Positions 27,413-36,300 of a stretch of DNA of 64,000 nucleotides are shown here, piece by piece. Position numbers and translations under genes: made by a program. The stretch covers positions 4,860,001-4,924,000 of the forward strand of contig NZ_CP046401.1 in NCBI RefSeq assembly GCF_009762775.1, given 5' to 3'. The notes under the pieces are model-generated. The model was not told the origin of the DNA, made no database searches, and worked only from the letters and a program-made list of their open reading frames with translations. Source of the DNA: Maribellus comscasis (GTDB lineage Bacteria > Bacteroidota > Bacteroidia > Bacteroidales > Prolixibacteraceae). Numbering within the stretch: the first letter of the stretch is position 1; every line of letters starts with the position of its first letter.

Positions 27413-28694
27413 AACTTTACTGAAACCAAAGCAGAAACAACGGCTGAAAAAAGTTGCAGTTTTTGTATTGATGTTCGCGGTATTTGGCGTGAGTCTCTGG
27501 CTCATTTTTAAGCCATCAGAAAAAAGCAAAAAAAACAACGGAGCAACCGGACTGAACACAGAACTGCCCATGCCCCGCGAAAGTAACCTTATAAAAGACA
27601 AAATCAGCGCCTTTGAACAAGAGAAGCTTTTTGAAAAAAAACCGATTCGTTCACTGGAACAGTTTTCAGCAATGGTTGGAAAGGACGAACCAGCAAAATT
27701 TGATTTGTCGGTACCAGACAAGGATGCTGAGCAATCTTCATCAAATGGAAAATTCTCAGGTTCAAAACAACCTGAAAGGGCGATTAAACAATCCGCTTCA
27801 GCTTACAAAGGGATTAATAGAACTCTCAATAATTTCTATGAAAGTCCCGGCAAAGATTCTGAAACCGAAAAGCTGAAAAAGGAAATTGAGGAGCTAAAAA
27901 ATCAGATAGCTGAGAAAGAAGAACCTAACAATGTGGATGAACAACTAAGGTTAATGGAAAAGTCGTACCAACTGGCTTCCAAATACATGCCGGAATCTAC
28001 CGGGCAGGTTTCTGCTACTGAAGTTTCCAAGACCGAAACTCCTCAGCCGGCAGAAAAGGTGAAACAACCGGTTCCACCAAAACCTGTCAGAACAATTTCA
28101 GATAAAACCGTTTCTACATTGGAACAAAATATCCCTGATTCTGCTTTTATTGAACAAGTCTCGCAGCCTCGAAATTATTCCTTTATCACAGCAGGAAACA
28201 AAAATATTGAAAAAGACCGGAACACTATTCGGGCATGTGTAAACAACACTCAAACGTTGCTCAACGGGCAAAACGTAAAACTTCGGTTGCTTGAACCGAT
28301 AGAAACCGGTGGTTTCGAGCTTCCAAAGAATTCTCTTATTACAGGAGTTGCACAGATTCAGGGGGAAAGGTTACATGTATTTGTCCTTTCGATTGAACAC
28401 AACGGGAATATTATACCGGTACAACTGACAACCTATGACATTGATGGGCAAAAAGGCTTATTTATTCCAGGCTCCGTAGAAACAACCGCCTTAAAAGAAA
28501 TCTCGGCTTCCATGGGCAGAGATGCCGGAACAAGTATAAGTATTACACAGGGTACAACTGCCGGGCAGCAACTGGCAGCCGATGTTGGAAGGAGTTTTAT
28601 TCAGGGAGCATCTCAGTACGTTTCAAAAAAGTTGCGGACAACCAAAGTAACCCTGAAAGCCGGGCATCGTTTGTTGTTAATGCCTTCCAATTAA
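27396..28694 (+). CDS. traM: TraM, VirB10-like conjugation protein
   Basis: 432 residues from the ATG at 27396; ATG 27387 is also possible. One N-terminal membrane helix (VAVFVLMFAVFGVSLWLIF), a long charged, coiled-coil-prone and proline-containing linker, and a compact C-terminal domain with CVNNTQTLLNGQNVKLRLLEP and GVAQIQGERLHVFVLSIEH. That is the TonB-box-free VirB10-like plan of TraM, linking inner and outer membrane. Overlaps traL. Confidence 0.88.
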   Translation: MNKNNKTLLKPKQKQRLKKVAVFVLMFAVFGVSLWLIFKPSEKSKKNNGATGLNTELPMPRESNLIKDKISAFEQEKLFEKKPIRSLEQFSAMVGKDEPAKFDLSVPDKDAEQSSSNGKFSGSKQPERAIKQSASAYKGINRTLNNFYESPGKDSETEKLKKEIEELKNQIAEKEEPNNVDEQLRLMEKSYQLASKYMPESTGQVSATEVSKTETPQPAEKVKQPVPPKPVRTISDKTVSTLEQNIPDSAFIEQVSQPRNYSFITAGNKNIEKDRNTIRACVNNTQTLLNGQNVKLRLLEPIETGGFELPKNSLITGVAQIQGERLHVFVLSIEHNGNIIPVQLTTYDIDGQKGLFIPGSVETTALKEISASMGRDAGTSISITQGTTAGQQLAADVGRSFIQGASQYVSKKLRTTKVTLKAGHRLLLMPSN

Positions 28695-28725
28695 AATCAA
28701 ATTGTTCAACTCAAAATTCATCAAA

Positions 28726-29610
28726 ATGAAACAGATAATTTTCATCCTATTGTATCTATCAACCTTCTCCCTTTTTGCACAAAACGATTACACAAAAGTT
28801 ATCCCTAAAAACAACGTTATACCATCTTATTATTTGGAAGTAACATACGACAAAACGGTACACCTGATTTTTCCATCGGGGATTTCGTATATCGATTTGG
28901 GTTCCTCCAATATCATCGCCGGAAAAGCAGAGAGCGCTGAAAATGTAGTTCGGGTAAAAGCTGCCGTAAAAGATTTTACTGGGGAAACCAACTTTTCCGT
29001 GATTACCGATGAGGGCAGTTTTTATTCATTTATTGTGAACTATTCATTGAACCCTGAAAAGCTGAATATTGAAATGAAGGATTTTCTTCATGATGGCAAG
29101 TTGGGCAACATGCCTGAAAATACCATGGAGGTATTTCTCTCTGAACTGGGAGATGAAGCGCCGCAGACCGTTCAAATGGCAATGGAGAAAATCTATAAAA
29201 CAAACCGGAAGAAGATTAGACATGTAAAAAGTAACCAGTTTGGGATTAAGTTCCAACTCCGGGGAATTTTTAGCCAAAACGGTCTGTTGTTCTTCCATAC
29301 CGAAGTTAAGAATACCTCTGATATACCATTTGATATTGATTTTCTTATTTTTAAAATTGTCGATAAAAAGGTGGTCAAAAGAACTGCTATCCAGGAAACC
29401 ATCATAGAACCTGTACGTGCCCACAATTACCTGACCTCAGTAGAAGGTAAAGATGCAGAATCTACCGTTTTTGCATTTAAAAAATTTACTATTCCTGATA
29501 AAAAACAACTAATTATCGAACTGTTCGAAAAGAACGGTGGGAGGCATCAGCGTTTAGTAATCAAAAATAGGGATTTGGAGAAGGTGCGGACATTAGAAAA
29601 ATTGGAATGA
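28726..29610 (+). CDS. traN: TraN, DUF4138 outer-channel protein
   Basis: 294 residues from ATG 28726, which starts a clear signal peptide (MKQIIFILLYLSTFSLFAQ). The motif TYDKTVHLIFPSGISYIDLGS and the C-terminal RAHNYLTSVEGKDAEST are typical of DUF4138 (TraN), a VirB9-like protein that works with TraM at the outer membrane. It is the last recognisable tra gene here; a terminator follows at once. traO, traP and traQ are not seen. Confidence 0.88.
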   Translation: MKQIIFILLYLSTFSLFAQNDYTKVIPKNNVIPSYYLEVTYDKTVHLIFPSGISYIDLGSSNIIAGKAESAENVVRVKAAVKDFTGETNFSVITDEGSFYSFIVNYSLNPEKLNIEMKDFLHDGKLGNMPENTMEVFLSELGDEAPQTVQMAMEKIYKTNRKKIRHVKSNQFGIKFQLRGIFSQNGLLFFHTEVKNTSDIPFDIDFLIFKIVDKKVVKRTAIQETIIEPVRAHNYLTSVEGKDAESTVFAFKKFTIPDKKQLIIELFEKNGGRHQRLVIKNRDLEKVRTLEKLE

Positions 29611-29643
29611 TTCCTTTTTGTCTTTTATTGGAAGAAAAGCATG

Positions 29644-29670
29644 AAGGGCAGCTAATAGTTGCCTTTTTTT
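29644..29670 (+). terminator. Terminator after traN
   Basis: A 10-bp stem with two G-U pairs (AAGGGCAGCT at 29644-29653 against AGTTGCCTTT at 29657-29666, loop AAT) runs directly into a T-run. It lies 33 bp after the traN stop and closes the tra transcript. Confidence 0.7.
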
Positions 29671-29694
29671 ATTTTTTATACTCTATGATAAATT

Positions 29695-30408
29695 TTATCT
29701 TTCAAGTTCGGTAACAATCAAAAAATATCCACCATCATGTTTTTTCATGTCAAAATATTTCATTATTCTTTTTTCTCTTATTTCTGAGCCAATCTTGTGA
29801 GCAACTGACCATTCGTCAGAGCACGGATGAATTATCGGGTTAATCAATTTATTCAACTTTTCTTGTCGTTTTATCTCCCATCTCCATTTCGGTGGAACTT
29901 CATTTTGATAATCTTCTATATCCCATAATTCTATTAGCTCAATTTCATTCTTATAAGTATAAAAGTCCGCTATTCCCACCAAAATCCGATACAGATAAAT
30001 TCTTGGCTCCTTAATTATTTCATCCGGGAAGTTTATGAACCCCATTCTTTTCCATATTTTCTCGGAACTGGCAGGAGCACAAAACAATTGAGCAACCAAC
30101 GCACCTTTCTTAACGAACCAACTGAAACTCAGTTGTAGTAACTTTTTACAATATCCCTTCTTCCGCTCATTAGGTTTGACTTCGGCAATTTCGATATTAA
30201 CAATGCGGTTATAATAGTAATAGGATAGAAACCCGATCGCAACATCATCCTTAACAATAACTATAAGTCTATTTTTTCGGTATGAATTTTCAATGGTATC
30301 TATTTGACAGAAAAAGCCTTCATTTGACGAATTGTCTTCTTCTTGTAGCCATTTTTTAATTTCTTCAAAATGTTGTTGGGTTGGATTGAACAACACTTTT
30401 AAATTCAT
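29695..30408 (-). CDS. GNAT-family N-acetyltransferase
   Basis: 237 residues. The acetyl-CoA binding motif is IAEVKPNERKKGYCKKLLQ (about residues 73-91), preceded by AIGFLSYYYYNRIVNIE and followed by ENIWKRMGF-like SEKIWKRMGFINF, a standard GNAT core. The C-terminal ~90 residues extend beyond it. Substrate unknown. It is leftward and AT-rich, convergent to the tra operon, and lies where traO-Q would be expected, so it is probably accessory cargo. Confidence 0.75.
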   Translation of the reverse strand: MNLKVLFNPTQQHFEEIKKWLQEEDNSSNEGFFCQIDTIENSYRKNRLIVIVKDDVAIGFLSYYYYNRIVNIEIAEVKPNERKKGYCKKLLQLSFSWFVKKGALVAQLFCAPASSEKIWKRMGFINFPDEIIKEPRIYLYRILVGIADFYTYKNEIELIELWDIEDYQNEVPPKWRWEIKRQEKLNKLINPIIHPCSDEWSVAHKIGSEIREKRIMKYFDMKKHDGGYFLIVTELER

Positions 30409-30528
30409 AATTCACAAATTTGTATTGATTCAAAAATAATACAAATTCACTACTCTTAAACGATGTGACCAATTTTAAACTCCGGCTTTTTAACTTCTTT
30501 TTCTCCGCTCAGGCTCATGGAAAAAGAA

Positions 30529-30547
30529 GCAGGGCGAAAAGCCCTGC
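30529..30547. terminator. Hairpin between GNAT promoter region and small membrane gene
   Basis: GCAGGGC (30529-30535) and GCCCTGC (30541-30547) form a perfect 7-bp stem with loop GAAAA. It stands downstream of the leftward small membrane gene (ends 30594), so it probably terminates that transcript; its T-run is weak. Confidence 0.45.
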
Positions 30548-30593
30548 AATAAGTAATTTCGATACTTTTATTCTGAAATTTATTCATAAATTT

Positions 30594-30827
30594 TCAGAGG
30601 GTCAATAATCCAAAAAAAATAGTCAGGGATAAACCAATAACCAATATAATTCCAAGAATTACTACAATCATATTCTTTGCAAATTCAAGTAGGAACATTA
30701 TACCCAAAAACGCAACCAAACACCACCAGAAACTTAAACCTGTAAGGTATGAAGTAATTGCAATAACTGCGAGTCCGAGTATCCACCTGACTGGAGAATT
30801 GTTCATTATTCTTTTCATATTGGGCAC
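30594..30827 (-). CDS. Small two-helix membrane protein, unknown
   Basis: 77 residues (or 74 from the second Met). Two or three hydrophobic helices: ILGLAVIAITSYLTGLSFWWCLVAFLGIMFLL in parts, and MIVVILGIILVIGLSLTIFFGLLTL. No family is recognised. It follows a still smaller ORF and the 31.0-31.4 kb gene in the same direction, so the three may form one leftward unit of the element. Confidence 0.5.
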   Translation of the reverse strand: MPNMKRIMNNSPVRWILGLAVIAITSYLTGLSFWWCLVAFLGIMFLLEFAKNMIVVILGIILVIGLSLTIFFGLLTL

Positions 30828-30849
30828 ATTAAAGGATTGACAATTGTAT

Positions 30850-31017
30850 TCATTTCCTCATTTTCCTGTAATTTACTGCATTCCGCCAGAAAAATCCACT
30901 CTCTCCGCAAGAAATTATATCATTTATTCCAATGAGGAACCCGAATGAATAGGCAAAAAGCACGCTAAAGAAAATATAACTATCTAAATTCCAGCAATCC
31001 AAACCAGATGATTTCAT
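30850..31017 (-). CDS. Possible 55-residue membrane peptide
   Basis: ATG at 31017 to TGA at 30850-30852. The sequence has one hydrophobic stretch (YIFFSVLFAYSFGFLIGI) and an end rich in Arg/Lys (FFWRNAVNYRKMRK). It fills the gap between two leftward genes in a compatible spacing, which is the main support. No homologous family is recognised. Confidence 0.35.
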   Translation of the reverse strand: MKSSGLDCWNLDSYIFFSVLFAYSFGFLIGINDIISCGESGFFWRNAVNYRKMRK

Positions 31018-31032
31018 CACTTTGCTTTTTGA

Positions 31033-31377
31033 TTAGTAAATTAATTCTCCCCCGTACCGAAAGGATATAATATCCTTATGAATGGTTTCAATCAGATTAT
31101 ACACGGCATCATCAGAAAGTCTTGAACCTTGCCAAAACACCCGGTTTTCAACCGAACTGCAAATTGAGCAACCTTTATCACGACTTACAATGACGTGTAC
31201 CTGATTCTGAATAAAAAACTCAAAATCAGTTGAATATTCGACTTCTTTGATTTTTACAAATTTTTGCCTGATTACCGGGAAACTTCCACCTAAACCAATG
31301 CGGATTTTGGAGGCGAGTGAGTTTTGTTTTTCGTTACTCACATTTTCAAAACTGCTATTTCCATTTTTCTTTTTCAT
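31033..31377 (-). CDS. Conjugative-element hypothetical protein
   Basis: 114 residues from the Met at 31377 (MKKKNGNSSFENVSNEK). The core GLGGSFPVIRQKFVKIKEVEYSTDFEFFIQN and CSICSSVENRVFWQGSRLSDDAVY reads like a conserved small protein; the CSIC pair may bind metal or form a disulfide. The open frame extends upstream to 31605, but that part (FKGVQVQASGFVENLHPPSS) has the look of translated intergenic sequence, so the start is uncertain. Function unknown. Confidence 0.5.
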   Translation of the reverse strand: MKKKNGNSSFENVSNEKQNSLASKIRIGLGGSFPVIRQKFVKIKEVEYSTDFEFFIQNQVHVIVSRDKGCSICSSVENRVFWQGSRLSDDAVYNLIETIHKDIISFRYGGELIY

Positions 31378-31704
31378 ACTATTATCATTGAAAGTTATGC
31401 GTCTTTCCATCGGGTCGGTCGTTGTTGTTTTGGTGGCGTAAAAAGGTAGTGTTTTGGGGTGCAGGTTTTTGCGGAAAATACTATCCGACGAAGGAGGATG
31501 GAGATTTTCCACAAAACCGGAGGCTTGAACTTGCACGCCCTTAAAACACGGACTTACCTTTGCCATCGGAATAACAATGACCGGACGGGAAAGCATAATT
31601 TTCAATTTATATTTACAGAAAAAGAAGAATTTGTAAAAACGTGATTCGAAAAGTTTGGATCGCTTTTGTTTAAAAGCCTTTTAAGCATTTTCAAGATATT
31701 TTGT

Positions 31705-32270
31705 CAGGCGGCAAAACAAGTATAAATGCTGAACGAAACGGAGCGAGGTCTGTCCGAAGGCAGGGTGAGCACAGTGTAGTAAGGCAATTATTCTGGTGCG
31801 CGGTGCCGAAGGTTACTGAATGGAAGAAATGTTCCGAACGGGTTCGGAGAAATGCCTGGAATAAAGTTACCGAAGGTACTGGAACTATATTTGGAAACTG
31901 TTAAACGGCGCTGGCATAAGCAAGTGTAACGACTGAATGAGCGATTCAACCCGGCTTAGGGTGATTGAGCGAAATGTAGGAGTTGCTCTTGCGTGTGGTA
32001 CCGGAAGCTCCTGAATGCAGGGAATGAGGAACGAATGACAGGAACGAAGGGGCTGGAGGTGCAGGAACATTAAACGAAATTTTTTCTGGCGTTGGCAAAG
32101 GGTAAATGTATCCCTGCAATGCAATGGAAGGGGTTCTTTTACCGTGGCGTGCACAAGGCTTTTCGACCGAACAGTTGAATTAGCAGCGGAATACTGCGAA
32201 TTATGAGCAGCGGTGCTGATGAGGCTGTGAGGGAGAAGAGCCGGGGCACTGGACAATCATAACCAATTCA
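31705..32270. repeat. Three diverged ~200-bp tandem units, no convincing gene
   Basis: The ~790-bp stretch 31606-32398 holds no credible gene. Three units begin with a related phrase: GGCGGCAAAACAAG (about 31707), GGCGCTGGCATAAG (about 31907) and CTGGCGTTGGCAAAG (32086-32100), spaced roughly 200 and 180 bp. Inside units 1 and 2, GGTGCCGAAGGTTACTGAATG (cut short here) matches GGTACCGGAAGCTCCTGAATG at the same offset. The region is GC-richer than its surroundings. It marks the boundary between the conjugative element and the metal genes. Role unknown. Confidence 0.45.
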
Positions 32271-32333
32271 TGTGTACTTTGTCCATTTTTTGTAGGTCTC
32301 TGCAATTCTATGAAAGGTTATTATTGCAATTTC

Positions 32334-32348
32334 TACAACTTAATTGTA
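32334..32348. promoter_or_regulatory. Palindrome TACAA-N5-TTGTA before the first fur gene
   Basis: TACAA (32334-32338), CTTAA, TTGTA (32344-32348) has the same half-site length and 5-bp gap as the TGCAA-N5-TTGCA sites behind both fur genes, and overlaps a TATTTTG stretch that could act as a -7 box. It may be the autoregulatory operator of this fur gene, 50 bp upstream of its ATG. Confidence 0.4.
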
Positions 32349-32398
32349 TTTTGCTGAACTGATGGATTATAGAAATATAAGTAAAGCGGCGATTTGCA

Positions 32399-32812
32399 AT
32401 GAAAGTAAATATAGACAACAAACTCAAATCCAAAAACATCAAACCAACCGCCATGCGCGAATTGGTTTTACAGGTTTTGACCGAACAAAAAACAGCCATC
32501 AGCTTGCCCGAGTTAGAACAAAAATTTGAAAAAGCGGATAAAGCAACTTTATATCGAACGTTAAAAACATTTCAGGAAAACAAACTGCTTCATTCGATAG
32601 AAGATGGTTCCGGTTCTTTGAGATATGCGCTTTGTCAGGACAATTGCGAGTGCGACCCCGATGACCTGCATGTTCATTTCCTTTGCACAATATGTAACCA
32701 AACATTTTGTTTGAACGACATCCCTGTTCCAACAATAAACCTCCCCAATAACTTTTCACTCGAAAACGTGAACATGGTGGTGAAAGGCATTTGTTCAAAT
32801 TGCAAGAGATAA
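32399..32812 (+). CDS. Fur-family metalloregulator 1
   Basis: 137 residues. Winged-helix part: KPTAMRELVLQVL, ISLPELEQKFEKADKATLYRTLKTF. Metal sites: CQDNCECDPDDLHVHFLC, CTICNQTFC and the C-terminal CSNC, i.e. the HVHF core and paired CxxC structural zinc cysteines of Fur/Zur proteins. Short N-terminus and cysteine-rich C-terminus resemble the Bacteroidota Fur-like regulators found beside RND metal pumps. About half of the residues match the second copy at 45 kb. Probably senses Zn, Co or another divalent ion and controls the efflux genes behind it through the palindrome at 32816-32830. Confidence 0.82.
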   Translation: MKVNIDNKLKSKNIKPTAMRELVLQVLTEQKTAISLPELEQKFEKADKATLYRTLKTFQENKLLHSIEDGSGSLRYALCQDNCECDPDDLHVHFLCTICNQTFCLNDIPVPTINLPNNFSLENVNMVVKGICSNCKR

Positions 32813-32815
32813 CTT

Positions 32816-32850
32816 TGCAACCCGGTTGCATGAACTTTGGGGTATCTTTG
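32816..32850 (+). promoter_or_regulatory. Fur-type operator TGCAA-N5-TTGCA and -7 box, module 1
   Basis: TGCAA (32816-32820), CCCGG, TTGCA (32826-32830), then 12 bp, then TATCTTTG (32843-32850), a TAnnTTTG box 33 bp before the DUF6660-like gene. The same arrangement, with the same 12-bp gap, lies behind the second fur gene (45474-45508), the repeat pointing to a shared regulator. A repressor bound here would block RNA polymerase. Confidence 0.6.
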
Positions 32851-32882
32851 CCGTTGTAATTCAGAAAATACCGGAATTTTAA

Positions 32883-33188
32883 ATGAAATATGTAGCAGTA
32901 ATATTATCAATGTACGTAATGGTTTTAACAGCCATACCATGCAATGATGTACATGCTGCCAATACAAATTCTGTTTCTATTGAATTATCAGAACAAAGCC
33001 CGAATCAATCAAACGATGTTGATTTATGTTCTCCGTTTTGTTTTTGTCATTGTTGCCAAACACTTTCATTCCCTTTGTTTTTTAGTATTTCCTCTGTCAA
33101 CTTAGTAGAAATTACTTTAGATTTTAAATTGAAAGAACCTGCGTTTTCAAGTCCTGTCGCATCTATCTGGCAACCACCCAAAATTTAA
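32883..33188 (+). CDS. DUF6660-like small exported cysteine-rich protein
   Basis: 101 residues. A signal peptide (MKYVAVILSMYVMVLTAIPCNDVHA) and the cluster CSPFCFCHCCQTLSF are typical of small proteins that precede czcA/cusA genes in Bacteroidota (DUF6660-like). The cysteine/histidine cluster suggests periplasmic metal capture. First gene of the module 1 efflux operon, with operator and -7 box immediately upstream. Naming by family pattern; function not known. Confidence 0.65.
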   Translation: MKYVAVILSMYVMVLTAIPCNDVHAANTNSVSIELSEQSPNQSNDVDLCSPFCFCHCCQTLSFPLFFSISSVNLVEITLDFKLKEPAFSSPVASIWQPPKI

Positions 33189-33324
33189 TTCATTTCTTCT
33201 TTCTCAAAAACTGAGCATTAAGCTCATGTATCATTTCATAGACATGATATAATAGTTTTTCCATGATTAAACATATGGATTTTAGCTAATTAATCGAATA
33301 CAATTAAAAATTTAAAGAAATCAA

Positions 33325-36300
33325 ATGATAAATAGTATAATATCTTTTTCAATAAAGAATAAGGCACTTATCGGGCTGTTGACAATAGGTCTCATCATCG
33401 GGGGTATTTGGTCGATGACCAAAGTGCCTTTGGATGCCGTGCCCGACATTACCAACAACCAGGTGCAGGTAATTACCACCGCCCCCAACCTTGGCACCGA
33501 AGACATTGAGCAGTTTGTAACCTACCAGGTGGAACTTTCGGTGGCCAACCTGCCGGGGGTAATCGAAATACGTTCGGTTTCCCGGTTCGGGCTGTCAGTG
33601 GTAACCATCGTTTTCGAGGACAATATGGGAACCTACCTTCCGCGGCAATTGGTAAGCGAAGCGCAGGCCGAAATAAAGGAGAAAATCCCGGAGGGTTTTG
33701 CCGAGCCGTTTATGGCTCCAATCAGTACCGGTTTAGGTGAAATTTACCAGTACACGCTGGAAGTACAGCCCGGTTACGATACCGTGTATAACGACATGGA
33801 ACTGCGCACCATGCAGGAATGGATTGTAAAACGCCAGATGGCAATGGTTCCCGGAGTGGTTGAAGTAAACTCCTTTGGAGGACGCGGCAAACAATACGAA
33901 ATTTCCATTAACCCCGACAAGCTCCGAAGCATGAACCTGACCATGTCTGACGTTTTTGAGGCTTTGGAAGAGAACAATCAGAACACGGGAGGGGCATACA
34001 TCGAAAAAAACTTTCAGGCCAACTTTATCCGTGGCGAAGGTTTGATGCGCTCGCTCGATGATATACGCAACACGCCGGTAGCCAATGTAAACGGGCAACC
34101 TGTTTTTATACGCGATGTGGCCGAAGTAAACTATGGCAGCTTTTTGCGCTACGGGGCTTTTACCAAAGATGGTAAAGGCGAAGCCGTAGGCGGAATTGTG
34201 ATGATGCTGAAAGGAGAAAACTCAAACGAGGTAATCAAGGATGTAAAAGAACGCATGGCGTTAATCCAAAAGTCGTTGCCCGAAGGCGTTGAGATAAAGC
34301 CATTCCTCGACCGCAGCAAACTGATAAAAAGCACCACCTCCACAGTTGCCGAAAACCTGTCGATTGGGGCGCTGATTGTAATTTTTGTCCTGGTCATCTT
34401 TTTGGGCAATTTACGGGGCGGTTTACTGGTGGCATCGACCATACCGCTGGCTTTGCTGTTTGCTTTCATCATGATGAAAGTGTTTGGTGTATGGGTCAAC
34501 CTGATGAGCCTCGGAGCCATCGACTTCGGAATACTGGTTGACGGGGCCGTAATCATCGTGGAAAGCATGATTTTTTACCTGCACCGGAACGAGTTTATCG
34601 GGAAAAAAATCGGCCTGCCCCGGCGAAATGAAATAGCCTACAATTCAGCCAGTAAAATGATGAACTCTGCATTTTTCGGTCAGCTTATTATCCTTATTGT
34701 CTTTATCCCGGTACTGGCATTGCAGGGCGTTGAAGGCAAAATGTTTAAGCCTATGGCCATGACCTTTGGGTTTGCCGTGTTGGGTGTTATGGTGCTGTGC
34801 CTTACTTACATACCCATGATGGCGGCGCTATTCCTGAGACCGCCTAAAACAGATAAAAAGACCTGGGGCGAGCGTTTTATAGAGAAACTCGAAAACCTTT
34901 ACGAACCCGTAATTGGCTGGGCTTTGCACAAAGGAAGGCTTGTATTGGGAATTGCACTTATACTTTTAGTTTCGGGTGGTTTTCTTTTCTCACGTATGGG
35001 GGCCGAATTTATTCCTCAACTGGACGAAGGCGATTTTGCTTTCCAGGCTTTCCTGAAACCGGGAACATCATTATCGGAAGTGAAGGATGCATCTACCCGT
35101 CTTGAACAAATAGTACTGGAGAATTTTCCAGACGAAGTAGAGTCTGTTCAAAGCCGTATTGGAGTTGCTGATATTCCTATGGACCCAATGCCCATGGATA
35201 TTGCTGATATATTTGTTATTCTTAAACCACAGGACAAATGGACAAAGGCCGAATCGAAACAGGAACTGATTGACAAGGTAAAGGAAAAGGTAAGTGTGTT
35301 GCCGGGTATTAACTACGAATTTACCCAGCCTATCGAAATGCGGTTCAACGAACTTTTAACTGGTATCAGGCAGGATGTGGCTATAAAATTATATGGCGAT
35401 GACCTGGATATGCTGGCCGACAAAGCCGAAGAAATTTCAGGCTTAATCTCGGAAATTGAGGGTATTGAAGGAATAAGCGCTGAGAGAACCAGTGGATTGC
35501 CTCAAATAACCGTTAACTATAACCGCACCAAACTGGGACAGTACGGACTCAATATTAAAGACCTCAACACTGTGGTTGAAACAGCATTTAGCGGAGGTGT
35601 TGCCGGGGTAATTTACGAAGGCGAACGGATGTTCGACCTTGTTATACGCCTCGATGAAGAACACCGCCAAAGCATTGACGACCTTCGGAACCTGTTTGTA
35701 AACACACCCACCGGCAACCAGGTACCATTGAAAGAAGTAGCGGAAATCAGTTATCAGCCAGGCCCGATGCAAATAAGCCGCGACAATACCAACAGGCGCA
35801 CGTATGTGGGCATTAACGTGGAAGGCAGGGACGTTAAATCGCTGGTGGAAGAAATACAGCAAACACTGGATGAAGAACTGGAATTGCCTTCGGGCTATTA
35901 CATCCGCTACGGCGGCGCTTTTGAAAACCTCGAAAGGGCAACCCAACGGCTTTCACTTGTTGTGCCACTCGCTCTGGCATTGATATTTATGCTGGTTTTC
36001 TTTGCCACAAAATCGTTTAAACAAACCCTGATGATTTACATGGCCATCCCACTGGCAGCAGTGGGCGGAATACTTTCGCTTTACTTGCGGGGAATGCCGT
36101 TTAGTATTTCGGCAGGCGTAGGCTTTATCGTGCTGTTTGGTGTGGCAGTGTTAAACGGACTGGTATTAATAAGCGGTTTTAACGAGTTAAAAGAAGAGGG
36201 AAAACTTAGCCTGGGCGATATTATCAAAAAAGGTTCCATTCGCCGGGTACGCCCAATTTTCCTCACCGCTTCAACTGATATACTTGGTTTCCTGCCAATG

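Noticed and set aside
31378..31605. N-terminal extension of the 31.0 kb leftward gene
   Set aside because: The extension reads as intergenic sequence (Pro/Ser/His-rich) and has no domain; the start at 31377 is preferred, with doubt.
31606..32270. Group II intron or protein-coding genes in the repeat block
   Set aside because: No domain V sequence, no reverse transcriptase, and all frames are short or broken.
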